Below, one piece after another: positions 34,681 to 46,706 of a stretch of 64,000 nucleotides of DNA; the first letter of the stretch is position 1; each line of letters begins with the position of its first letter. The DNA is from Phellopilus nigrolimitatus (lineage: Eukaryota; Basidiomycota; Agaricomycetes; Hymenochaetales; Hymenochaetaceae). A program made the translations under genes and the position numbers. The stretch is taken from NCBI GenBank assembly GCA_021029095.1, contig JAJOHG010000005.1, forward strand, positions 186,001 through 250,000. The letters run 5' to 3'. Below the pieces are notes generated by a model. It saw nothing but the letters and a program-made list of their open reading frames with translations. It ran no database searches and was not told the origin of the DNA.

Positions 34681-37600
34681 ATGGAAATGCCTTATACATC
34701 CGAGCCACAAATCAAAGTGCGAAGGAAACGGAAGTCTACTTTTCAAGACTCAAGTGAGAATCCCGAGGAACAATCGAGCACCAGCGAGCTCAAGAAAGCC
34801 CGAATCGAGAAAACGAAAGGAAAAGAACAAGAACGAAAACAGAATGGATGGCCCGAGTATTTCGTCGATGTGCGCTCTATTAATTTAATCGAGAACTGTT
34901 AATTACTTAATATCATTATTGTCTATAGCTATTCAAGGTTTGGATTCCTCTTTGAACTGACTTGACGCGACTCACATTTTACTACGAATATAAATCGATT
35001 CTTGCTCAGATCTTCAAGGCAAGCAGAAGTCCCTTTGATTTTTATGCTGGTTTTTAACCTTGCTGTAGGCCCTCAATACTGTTCTGGCGTTTTGCTCTTC
35101 AAGAAAACACCTGGCTATTACGTTTCCCGTCGTCCGCTCTTCCGTTGAAGCGCTCCTTAAGCAGTACCATTCTTTATCTGTTATTATTATTTTAATTTTC
35201 TTGATCACAATGTTTCTAGACCCCTTGAACTAGGAAAAGTCGCTGAGCTTAAGTACGTCTGCGAACCTCGGCTTTCGAGAATACGCAAGATAAGCTTAGT
35301 GCTTCGTAGAGCTCTTTTACCTGACCTCGTTCGATTCGCGTACATACCACACGAGCAGCTGCGCATTAATGCCGAGTCTCAAACCGACGAAGCCCTCAGA
35401 AGCAAAGGCCGAGGAAAGTCTCCTGATTTCTCAGCTTTCAGCCGAAAAGACGCGTCTAGCTCCTCCGGATCTTCTCCCGAGGACGAACATGTCCTTGTAC
35501 TTGACTTCGCTGCTAGCAAAGGCACTGGGAAAAAGGCAGATACTCCTTCGTAAGCCTCGAGGAGATGTCTTTCGGGATGAGATTTGACGGATTGACTGTA
35601 TCTGGCCTCTCCTTAAGTTTTGCTTTTCAGCTTCCTCCGTCTCTATCTCCGGCAGCTGTTAAAAAACTGATTGAAAAAAGAAACGAGCGCTTCGAGCATG
35701 CTGTAGACGAGTACGTGTTTTCTTCATGTGATTGTGTGTGAAGTGTTTCCGACCAATGTCGAGTAGATTGCTACAGGCAACGCCTTCATCCGATGATCCC
35801 GTTCTACTAGTTCAAGCCGCCGCCCGTGAACACATCCCCGTGAATCCGAGTACAGCCAAAAACGAAAACTGGTCTACATCGTCACGACTTCTTGCTGTTC
35901 CGGCCTCTAAAGAGCGGGACACTATAGACGAGATAATTGAAGAAATCAAGCTTGCGGAATGGTACAAGGAACAAATAGTCGATAGACGAGTTTTTGACGC
36001 GAAGGAAGGCCGAATAGGTACACTCAAGCTGCGCGCTGCCGCTGAAGGAATGCTAAGCTGAAGTGGCCTACAGGTAATTTGGCGGTTCCTGTGTCAAACA
36101 ATATTATGCTTGCTCTGCAGAGCTCGAGAAAAATCAGTTCTTTCTACACGCACCAGGCAGCAGCGATAAACGCTTTGCTTAGTGGTAGGAATGTTATTGT
36201 ATCTACGAGCACAGCTTCTGGAAAGAGCGTCATCTACCAGGTTTGTTCTTCGAAAGCAGTTGAGAAGAAAATCCATTGATGTGCTTGTTGTAGGTGCCAA
36301 TGCTTAGATTCTTGGAGGGAGATCCCGATTCCACTGCACTCTACATTTACCCAACGAAGGTCAGACTACTCTATTTTCAGATTTAATAATTTGCTCATCA
36401 GTTTCCAGGCTCTTGCACAAGACCAACGCGGTGCTCTTGAGCAGCTGCTCTGGTCGTGCGACGGATTGCAACATATTAAGGTTGCGAATTACGATGGCGA
36501 CACTCCTGTGGACCAGAGGACTGGTAAAAATAAGGGGCGCGTTCAGATACTTGAGCTCATTCGAATATTTTAGGCATTCGCGAGTCTTCGTCGGTTATCT
36601 TCACAAATTTTGTAAGCGCCAGCTCTTGTCAGCTCACTTTCGATACTAACGTTATTTCGTTTACTTCAGGACATGTTACACGCATCGATTCTTCCCCATG
36701 AAGAGAAATGGAGAAAGTATGATTCTAACAAAAGCTATTACTAGGTATACTAATAATTTCCCTAGTTACTTTAAGAATTTAAAGCTCGTGGCTGTCGATG
36801 AACTTCACTATTACTCTGGCATCTTCGGAAGCCATGTTGCATACATTATTCGAAGATTGCGCAGGGTTTGTGCAGCTGTCGGCAGTAAGTTTCAGTGTTT
36901 CATGGTGATTCAGCTTGTCGATGATGAAGTTAACTATTACAGACCGGCAAGTTCGCTTCGTTTCGTGCAGCGCGACCATCTCCAACCCGCTTCAGCACAT
37001 GCGAAATCTATTTGGAGTTGATGTGAGACCCTTTTGTCCCTTTCTGTATAGCAAAAATCCTGATGTACTTCTCTAGAACATTGAAGTCATTACCGATGAC
37101 GGCGCGCCGTCGGGAAAAAAGAACTTCATCATCTGGAACCCACCACCTAATGACCCCATTGACCCTTCTCTGGGCCGCCACAGCTCTTTGACGGAAGCGA
37201 CGAGCCTTATGCGGTTTTTAATGAAGAAGGGGGTACGGACGATTTTGTTCTGTAAGGTGAGAAAGGACTCTTATTATACGTTAATGATTCTAAAAACCTT
37301 ATAGTACAGGAAAATATGTGAGCTGGTATGTGATAAATTTCAGACGCTTATGCATCCAGACAATAACTGCCTACCAGGCAATGAAATCTATGCGGACGCA
37401 GTTGAGTGCAGAAGGCCGTCTGGACATTCTCGAACGAGTCATGTCGTATCGCGGAGGTCTGTATTTCTTGTCACCCGCTTATAAATGCTAACACTCAGTG
37501 CCTTTTCTTTGTGGATGCGAAGGTTACTCTCAGCTCGTCAGTTTTGGATCACAGTCCTCTCCCATAACGCGCTGACTGTCCGGCCTCAGGATCGGCGCAG

Positions 37601-39671
37601 GATCGAACAAGAAGCGTTCTCTGGAAATTTGCTCGGGATAATTGCGACAAACGCTCTCGAACTCGGTGTCGACATCGGGATTCTTGACGCGGTCATCATG
37701 CTTGGATTTCCGTTCGGCATCGCCAGTCTGGTGAGAAATCCCCATCAAACCCGTCTGAGCGATTCCCAAGACATTCTTTTTCAGAGACAACAAGCCGGTA
37801 GAGCAGGGCGCAGAGCGCGAGACTCGCTCGCTGTCCTGGTCGCTGATTCCCTTCCCCTCGACCAGCATTACGTGCAGAACCCGAACGAATTATTCGACAA
37901 GAGCATTGACGATATTCTTGTTGACTTGGACAGCAAGGTTCTTCTCGAGGCGCATCTGCAATGTGCGGCCTATGAAATGCCGTTGACTGTCGAAGACGAA
38001 ATGTATTTTGGCCCGCAGTTCCATGAGTTGTGCGAGTCCAGACTCGTTAAGGACAACGAAGGATGGCAAGTTATTCTCCGCAAATGATATATGTATTAAC
38101 CAAGTTCCCCAAAGGTATCATACAAATTCCAAGTTCATGCCTTTTCCGAGCAAGCATGTTTCTATTCGAGGCATACAGGAAGAAACTTATACTGTTGTGG
38201 ATATCACGAACGTCAAGTCTGGAGGGGACGTGAAGCTGCTGGAAGAAATTGAAGTTGCTAGAGCCATGTTCGAGGCATTTGAAGGCGCCGTGGTATGCGT
38301 CCGCTGTTCATAATCGTCTACCCGAAAGCTTAAACCGCTTGAAGTTCATACACCAGGGTTTGACGTTTATCGTAGGTTTAGACTTACTAAGCCTCAAGCA
38401 TGAAACAGGAAGTGATGGTTGTTTAGGTGCAAGAGATCAGTCACGACTCTAAAATCGCCAGACTCGTTCGTGCTGACGTCAATTGGACGACTAATTCTAG
38501 GCATGTACTCAATGTGCTCGCTTTCTCAAACTTCGCTGAATCCCTGATCCACCCACTTGCTATACTGAACAGGGATTTCACGTTAGCCTTTTTCGTCAGT
38601 CCGCATGTCCAAAATGATAAAGTCTTTCTTTTCTTCTTTTCTACCAGTGATATTGACGCTCTTCAAACCCATCGTATCCGTGAAATAAAAGGATCTACAA
38701 TACGCGCCTTTTACGGGCGTAAGTAGCCTCCATTTAGATCACTTCGGTAGGCTGACACATCTGCAGGAGTGGAACTAAAGACGGTTGTTTTCGGTCAGTC
38801 GTCCTTCTAAATTGTACACTTTTCATCCTGACACTGCCCTCGCAGGATACTTCAAAGTCAGGTAAAGTTTGTTTCATGAACTATCGTAACTATTCTTCTG
38901 AGTGAAAAAAAAAAAAAAACAGGAACAATGTTATCTTAGACACTGTCGACCTAGAAATGCCTCCCTTCGAGAGGAGGACGACCGGCTTCTGGATCGACGT
39001 CCCGAAGGCCACCCTTGACATCTTGCGCTTGAAGGCCATCAACGCCGCGGAAGCAATCCATGGCGCCGAGCATGCCTTCCTGAATCGCTTTCCCATGGCG
39101 GCCGACATGAAGACTGAGTGTAAGGTTCCAGTGAAGGAGTATATGGCGGCAGATACCAAGAGGAAGCGGCCAGCCAGGTCAGTAATATTTCTACTCTTTT
39201 TTACTGACGTTTCGATAGTTAAGCTCTTTCTTTAGACTTATCTTTTACGATGGTGCCGGTACGCAAGGCGCAATAGCGGCCAAGGCTTTCGATCACGGTA
39301 AGAGAACTTTTAGGTCAATGAACGGGTGTGCTAACGAGGGTTCGTCGGTAAGTTTCAGACCTACTTCACGATACATTCGAAGCAGTCGAATCCTGTAACT
39401 GCTCGGAAGGATGTGCCGATTGTCAGTATCTTGCATATTCTCAAGTGCACATACTAACGATATTTCAGGCATACGGAGCCCTTATTGCAAGGAAGGGAAC
39501 GTCGTTTCGTCCAAAATAGGAGCACAAATAGTCATTCGAGGCATCCTGGGCCTTCCGATAGATGTCCAAGCAATACCTGATGCAAACGTGCAAATCGGGG
39601 CTGAATCAATCATCGAAGCTGTGCCTGTCCGCGTGGTGGATGGGGTCGAAGTTGAGCTGTACGCCGATTAG
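34681..39671 (+). CDS. HRQ1: RecQ4-like 3'-5' DNA helicase Hrq1
   Basis: This is an SF2 DNA helicase of interstrand-crosslink repair and telomere maintenance. The start at 34681 gives MEMPYTSEPQIKVRRKRK, with a basic nuclear-type N-terminus. Short introns join the N-terminal region (YFVD-LFK-IFKALNTVLAF). The helicase core follows: motif I in VSTSTASGKSVIYQ (36200-36240), motif Ia near ALAQDQ, Walker B DELH in LVAVDELHYYSG (36780-36820), motif III in RFVSCSATISNP, NALELGVDIG (motif V region) and QQAGRAGRRARDS (motif VI, near 37795). The Hrq1-specific C-terminus has HYVQNPNELF, HLQCAAYEMPL, a YDGAGTQGAIA stretch and the Cys cluster CNCSEGCADCIRSPYC. At least 16 introns. Apparent stops near 36720-36770 lie inside an intron. 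It ends 48 nt from the SCY1 stop. Confidence 0.95.
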
Positions 39672-39719
39672 AAAGCGGGTGGTGCCAAAAGAGTAAAGTT
39701 GCGATGAAATACAAATATT

Positions 39720-42700
39720 CTATCCTAATGGATCAAAGTCTTCCCAATCATTTTTCGTCTGCTTCTTCGAATTATGAGAGCTCCAAGATTGTGATGGGGC
39801 TAAAGGTGATAAAACAGAGGTCATCATCGAAGGGGGTGAAGCGACTAAAGGAGGAGTCGATGAAGTAAACGGCATAACGGGCGGCAATGAAATACTGTAA
39901 TTTGGCTTAGTGGGCTGTAAAGGCATCGATGGCGTTGTAGACATTGCTGGAGACATGAAATTGGGGAGCGACGGTTGCTTATGCTGCTGTGCTGTAGATG
40001 ATAGAGTCACGTTTAGAGGCGGAGGCTGTATGGACTGAGATAGGGGAGGTCCATTGTATATTGACGAAGACGAAGACCTCGAGGTAGTACCACCCAAAGC
40101 TGTGCGAGTGGAACTTGCAGATGAAGATATCGGCGGGCGAAAATTTCTTGGTGAGGAAGGTAAGGAGGTCGTATGTGTTTGAGAAGCGGGCGTAATCGGA
40201 GGCGGACCCTGTAAATTGGATGTCTAGAGCATATATCAGCACTATTGGGGATAAAAGAGGAACAAAGATGAGAGCTCACATCGTTCAAAATGCTCCCCCA
40301 GACATCGTCATCGACGATTACGACGTCCGCCTTGACTGTGCTGGTCTTTGCACCGGCCACAAGACTGGCAAAGTCCAGGCCATTCGTAGTACCGCCGCTG
40401 AATTCACTGGAGCCAATCGCGGCAGATGAATGATCCTCGATTCGCTGAGAGTCTTTGAGGTGCTGAAGATGTTCACGTTCGACCCGATCACCAAGTTTCT
40501 TAATGACAGCCATGAAGCGCTGGAACTGATCGACGTTTAGCACTGTAACCAGATTTTCGTTAGAGGTGCCAGAGGTGACCAAATAAAGTACATGCATGGA
40601 CCCATCGACATAACCCACAACTGTGGCAAGACCAAAGTGGCGACCGCTTCACGATCGACCTTGAGGCCCATAGCTTCCTGGACTGCAAGAGTAGCTAGCT
40701 AATACGCCCTTCAGTGAAAGTTATTTCTACTCTTTGGAGGAGGCTATACCATCACTGCCGGCTCTTTTGTTCTAATTCTCGATAAAAGTGGGACGAGCTT
40801 CTGTGTCAAACTCGACTGTGGAAGATATGTCAGAGGAACCATTCACGCTTTTTATAAAACAGGCTTCTTACCTGATCCAAAGTTTTTACCATATTGTAAA
40901 AAGTCTGTAGAGTCGTCACTTTGACAGATAAAATCCTTGTCTTCGTAAATACGAGCTGAAAGAAATACGATGAGAAATCCAACAGAATTTCATGAGGAAC
41001 GCCTAGACGCACCGCTACGCGAGGGAACAGCACACCCTGGACCTCCGCATAGTCAATTGTATCGCAGAGATCTGGCACGACTTTGAGAGCGCGTTCTTGT
41101 ACCTTGCATTTGTCCATGAGTGTCACAGATCAAGCAAACTGCCGACTCACCACTGCATGCTCAGACTCTAGGGCATTATATACCAGAGGGAGGACATCTA
41201 TGGAGTCGAAAGGAATGTCACAAAATTATTCCCAATTATTCCAGAACCAGGCAATCTGAAAAACCCACGCTCTCTGAAAACAGCCTTATCTGTTTTAGTC
41301 TGCAAGAGATTCAAATTATCCAAAAGCGTAATCATATTTTGCGGTGGTTCCTTGATCGCGAATAAAGGCTTCAGACTAGGTAAGACAAGAGACGCGAATT
41401 GAGTCGGTGAGAGGTTCTGCGCGATGACGAAAACATTTGGAAGAATGTAAGGTAAAAGGTGCGTGTCTTTCATCTGTCAGGTGCGAAGTCAGTATCCTAA
41501 CGTATTCCTATGGAGTATAAACTGCTCACCTCTTCGACTAGAGATGGAAGTATTTTCCGTGACTTAAGACCTTCAGAAAATCTAGAAAGCACCCCGGTCA
41601 ACCCTTTCATGAAAGATATTTTCTCTTCCTGCGACTTCGATGCAAAAGTAGACCGATCAAGGAAGTTCAGAGTCGAGATTGATAAAGATGAGAAAAATGG
41701 ATGCGACGGCAAGTTAGCAGGTGTAGGCCGATTGATAGCGTGACGGCTGATCAGGGAAGACAACAACTCTGTCGCGAGAATGGTCAAAATGGAATCAACT
41801 GACAAGACTCTTCCACAGACCTCTGAGGTCAGCATCAGTACGTTCAAGATTGGGAACACCCCTCCCTACATTTTCACGTAAGCTGGCGGAATTATTGTGA
41901 TTTTGAAAGGGTGGGATGCCCTTGTTGTGTGCTGCGTAAATCAAGCAACCAAGCGAGTACATATCCGACGCGGTGACAAGCTGTTCATCCAGAACATACT
42001 CCGGAGCTGGGTGGGGCCAGATGTCAGTAAAGGAAAGGATTCCCAAACCAATCTGTCTTACCCATATAGTCGAAGGAGCGTTGCACATAAGAGGGCAAAT
42101 AACTGTCGTGAATGGGAGACTGCCAGTTGGTAGGTGATCCATCTGTCCCAGTCAGGGGAATGGTGAGCCCCAGTCCTCCTATTTTCCAGTCTCCCTGAAA
42201 AATAGTGAGCCGGGAATGCAGACATTTGAACTCTCGAACGCACAGACGCATTGATCAACACGCTTTCGGTATTCAAATTGGAATGAATGCGACGAGCAGA
42301 TGTATGCAAAAAGGATAGACCTTTACATAACTGCAGGATACCCTTTTGAATCTAAACGGGCAAACAAGTCAAATTGATTTCACAAGCCGCTCAAGGTGAT
42401 CGAATCTCTACTTCAACTTCATCGAGTTCGACCAGAGGAGATGAACGTGAAGACGTGGGAATTGAGAGGTGAAGTGAGGAAAGAAGGGGCTCCGTAGCAA
42501 AAATAAGTTCTGCTCGTGTTTCTTCCACAGGCTCGACCATTTCTGAAAAGCTGCTGAGCGGTTGCCTATAATTGGATTGTAATGAGTCCACACCTAGAAT
42601 ACTTGGATGACGGAGTCTTCCAAGAGCCGACGCCTGTACTACAGCTTTAGATTTCAGAACGCCAATCTCTAGATAATAATGCCGCACCTCTGCCTTCAAA

Positions 42701-43014
42701 GCCTCGACTATCCTGTCTTTGCCCACCGCGCTCATCTTGTCCGAGTCCCGCTTGTCGAATGTCCAAACCGACACGCGTTTGTTCGTCACTTTGTGCATTG
42801 CAGGCTGGAGGCGCCATGGCCCCACGTTAAATGTCGGCGTGGGCTGCAATTGGGGCAATGACGGACTCGCAGAGTTCGAGTTTGACGGTCCGGGTGTTGG
42901 TGAACGACTTCCTGACCCAAATCCTGGCAGAGATGTTGATGTTGTGGGCGATCCTATAGTATAGTTTGCTGAAATGTTCGTCCTTGAGAAGAAGGAAGTC
43001 GCTGCGGCTAGCAT
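39720..43014 (-). CDS. SCY1: SCY1/SCYL2-type pseudokinase
   Basis: This is a catalytically dead kinase-like protein with HEAT repeats that acts in clathrin and TGN-endosome traffic. It starts at 43014 (MLAAATSFFSRTNISANYTIG). A Ser/Pro-rich linker leads to a kinase-like fold (VGPWRLQPAMHKVTNKRVSVW, then ALGRLRHPSIL). The catalytic loop reads IHSNLNTESVLIN (no HRD Asp) and the magnesium loop is GGLGL instead of DFG, so catalysis is not expected. MAPEYVLDEQ and ASDMYSLGCLIYAAHN follow. From about 41860 come HEAT-type helices (LPSHPFFSS, FLDRSTFASKSQEEKISFMKGL, LPYILPNVF, VQERALKVVPDL, TKTRILSVKVTTLQ). The tail is Ser/Pro/Thr-rich and ends NDWEDFDPLG, which may bind clathrin or adaptors. More than ten introns. 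Confidence 0.92.
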
Positions 43015-43381
43015 CGTGCTAGATGTCCTCGTTCAAGATTACATGTATATACTCAGCAGAGGTGACAGCGCCATTCGACGAGCGCTTGCTTACATAATAA
43101 CAAGTTGTCTTAAAACAGAAATCCCTTTCAAGAGTCGATCTTTTCTTTATGTAAGCAGCCACAAAGAGAGGGCAGTAAATTGGTGTGCAGAATAATTCAC
43201 ACTAACATGTCCTTAACGACATAATCAAAAACAAGAATCGGAGATTTTTAGTGTTGGTCAGCTGTCCTGATCTTATCTTAAAGTCTCAGGACAGTAAAAT
43301 CGAATAGGAGCTATGTATGCCTCGAAAAGTCGGGGATTTCCTAATATACATGTGTCACAGATGGTCGTAAGGGTATATTCC
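43015..43381. other. Spacer between two minus-strand genes
   Basis: This 367-nt spacer holds the promoter of the SCY1-type gene and the 3' end of the arrestin-like gene. No further feature is visible. Confidence 0.5.
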
Positions 43382-44912
43382 CTATAAGTATGCATGAGTT
43401 TTTATCTGAAGGACAAATGGAAGTTTCGCGCTACCGACGGGGCTCGGAGCTGCGAACGTACCAATTGCCGGGCTAGGTATACCCCCAGACGCCAACGACT
43501 CGTGTTCTAGGCTATCGTAGTCATCCGTAGTCAGCTCTATGTGCTGCTCGCACTCAAAGTGAGGTATATGTTTTGCCATGCTCTGCGGAGGGTGGACGAC
43601 GACACGAATGAGGTACTGCGTACTTCCGTTTAGTACAAACGCTTCTAAGGCAATATTTCGGCAAAAGGAAAGGAAAGCGTACCTCTTGTTCAGCGACAGC
43701 CTCAACAGTCCAGGTCTGTTGCTGTGCTGAGCGCACGGCACGCAGCTCACAGGACATGACGCTCACGCCCATGCGAGACTCGTCGGTGCGCGTGATATCC
43801 GCAACGCCGAAGACAGTCTCGAATTTAGTGTCCGTGCACCCCTTGTTTTTCCAGGTCCGGGTACGCTTGATTAGTTGTATTTTTACCGCAGAGAAAAGTA
43901 ATTTTGCGGTGACAGGGTCGTTATGTGAGACAATGCTGAGTGTCAGCGGAATAGTGTCGTACGAGGCGAACGAGAGGGAAGATGGTAGAGCCAGCTGCAA
44001 ACTCAGTCTTCGTTGAATTGTCGATAATAAGCAGAAATCATTATGTGGTCTTACGAATATTGCCGGCGTAATTGCTGGTAAGCCATTGTCGCATGACGCG
44101 CCCAGCTGAACAATCTTGACTTCTTTTAGATCGGTAGCTAAGGTAGGTCCAGCCGGGTCGACGATAATATCGGGGATTGACTGAAGGAGGGGCCTCTTCG
44201 AGAACGTGCGCGGTAGATACAAAACAGGGATTCTCAAACTACAATAATTAAAATGGAGGACGTATGAAGTAGATTGAGTAGACCCGTACCTATCATTGCG
44301 GCGGAGACCTCTCCGCACAACAGAAAGCTTCACCCTATAACTGACTTCACAGGTGACTCCTGGTTGGTATATTACCGCGCTTGGAGGCAGGCATGTCTGA
44401 CGTCCCATGGCGTACATTGTGAACGGTAGCGAGAAGGCAGTGCTCCTGCGTCCAGTTGCCGGAATTAGATGGCTTTAGAGTAGTCGATGCTGACAAGACT
44501 TCGGTAGTCGATACGCCAGACACCATACCTCGTTCCGTGTATGTATTGACAATGCGGCCTTCGAGCTGCAATACAAAATGTAAGGATAATTCAAAAATAA
44601 GTACAGCATGCATACACTTATTATGATTCTCGAAATGTTTTTAAGTTCTCCAGACAGCACAGCCCTGCCCTCCACGATGGTACCACTACCGAAGACTGGG
44701 TTGCTCGTACCCCAGACGTTTGGTCCAAGGTTAAGCTCGACGTTTTTAGTACGATACACGTACTCCTGCGGAGACGTGCGGCTCGAATCTAAGCTTGAAC
44801 GCAAGAGGACTTCCGATTGTCCTGGCGTCGGCGAGTACACAGGCGAAGGAGTTAGGCGAGAGGAAGAAGACCCAACATATGAAGGCGGATGGTCTAAGTA
44901 ATCTGAGTCCAT
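43382..44912 (-). CDS. Arrestin-like (ART-type) trafficking adaptor
   Basis: Alpha-arrestins recruit Rsp5-type ubiquitin ligases to plasma-membrane transporters. The start at 44912 gives MDSDYLDHPPSYVG; PPSY at 9-12 is a PPxY motif, the ligand of WW domains in Rsp5. The arrestin N-domain begins with EYVYRTKNVELNLGPNVWG, continues with EGRAVLSGELKNIS, then QLEGRIVNTY. The C-domain includes CEVSYRVKLSVVRRGLRRND, RPLLQSIPDI, YDTIPLTLSIVSHND and VKIQLIKRT, and ends with PFVLQIKTHAYL. The frame is restored by about five introns of 50-60 nt. The N-terminal placement of PPxY is unusual, since many ARTs carry it at the C-terminus. Confidence 0.88.
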
Positions 44913-46013
44913 GATGTCTGACGAAATTGACTTCTTCAACGAATAGAAGGCTTGTTGGTAGACACATTTGCCACCAGCTCCCAGCTATTTGAATGTTGCC
45001 GGAGGATTGGTCAAGTCGAGTCATTTTGTATTATATTGCTGGAGTACCGAAGAACTCATTTGTAAACGACCATATCATTCGCACAGCGGCTGCGGCGGGT
45101 CCGTGAGGCGCGACAGGCTGTTGCGCCTGACTCACAGTGGAACAGCGCTCAAGAAGAAAGATTACATATTCCCCGATTACTTTACATACGAAGTGCTAAC
45201 CCTTCTAAATGTTGCAGAAAAGTTCTTAACTGACTTCAAGTGCATCTCCTTTTCGGTTACTCTCCGTTGTTCTTCGCGGTGACCGGACGATGAAACATGA
45301 TGAGTCCCACACCGGAGTCTACTATGTAAGCGCAGAACGTCGATCATTCGCCGAGTCAAACATTCCGTTATGGCGCTTAATTTCCTTCTGTGGACGGAGC
45401 TATTTTAAACCCACCAAAAACTTCATAAAGTCTCCTTCAACCAGGATCACAAATTGAGACTCATACTTGAAGATTATAGGCAGATGCTGTTTCATCAGCC
45501 AACGCTACGATTTCAGTCCGGTTCTGCTCGTCGGCCGATCTAATAAACCCAAGCGAATCTCCTTGCAAGATTTGATTGCAAGAGTCACGGCGGCTGCTCC
45601 AGACCTCCGCCCATCACACCCATCAGACTATCGTAAAATGCGCACTGCGCGGGTTTCGGTGCGATGCGGAATGAACGTGCGTGAGTCTCTTTCTTCCATC
45701 TAGAAATGTTGCTTTTTGCTCTTATGATCAACACAAAAGAGCAAAAATCCTTTTCTAGGCTTCAAAGGCATCCTGAACCCCGCGATTCTAACGTCGTTTG
45801 AATCTTAAACTTCAGCTTTGGGATGTGTATCTACATGTAGTTAAATTCTCAGACTGCAAATCACCTCGTGCTCGGGTACCAGGCTCTACACTCTAATCAA
45901 ATACATCTGGAATGTCGCTCAAATTTCGATCCAACGTGTCGGAGCACGTTCGTACCTCGGGGCATTCATGCCGAGTATGTATGCTAGAAATTGCTCAAGA
46001 ATGCACTCGGTCT

Positions 46014-46037
46014 ATAATCATAAAGATAATCATAAAG
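46014..46037. repeat. Two-copy 12-nt tandem repeat
   Basis: The unit ataatcataaag occurs twice in tandem without mismatch. Confidence 0.85.
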
Positions 46038-46682
46038 AAGGAAAGACCAATGGATTTTGAAAGACTCATGTTAAGGGTACAGTAATATTTATGGCCATCG
46101 TTCGATTGAGTTTTTGTTCCGTGACAGCCAGGAGATAAGATGAAACGGCTTCTAGATAACAAGTCACTAATCATAGAATTTGGATCGGCACGGCAAGCGC
46201 CTGATGCGCCCCCGACGCTGTGGTACCTAATTTGGGTATTGACGGCGCGCCGGCGCAAATCTCCAGGTCTGCCGCATATCCACAAGTGCACTTTTCGGGA
46301 CCGCAGCACGAGTGCCCTTCCCATGCTAGTGCGTGGGTGTACTTGAGTGTACTTCCGACTTCTAGCTGAGCGCAGCGGTCCGTATAACACGGGTCTCCTT
46401 TGCATAATACGCCCGATGACGCTTCCCCTTATCTCAATGGTTTCTGCGCGTCACACTGCTTCCTATGAAATGGCCTAAGACAACTATGGTCCTGTAGGGA
46501 AGCACGGGATCTCCGACAGGATAGTACGAGTCTGCAATCTAAGCCTCGACCGTGTGCACTTTAAATCGAGAACGCTATTTGTTTACTGCACATGCTCGAG
46601 GCATAGCTTAAAAGGCGCTCTCTCACGATACTTGCTCTTTCTGCGATTGCGCTGCCCCAAACGAAGGTTGTTATTAGTCAAA

Positions 46683-46706
46683 CACTCCGTCACTCCGTCA
46701 CTCTGT
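46683..46706. repeat. Three-copy 8-nt tandem repeat
   Basis: cactccgt occurs twice, followed by a one-mismatch third copy (cactctgt). Confidence 0.8.

Noticed and set aside
36716..36770. Stops within the HRQ1 helicase core
   Set aside because: They lie inside a GTATGA...CCCTAG intron. Removing it restores the Walker B segment with DELH.
45467..45703. 78-codon plus-strand frame ending in a donor-like GTGCGT
   Set aside because: No downstream exon could be joined, and the opposite strand is equally open.
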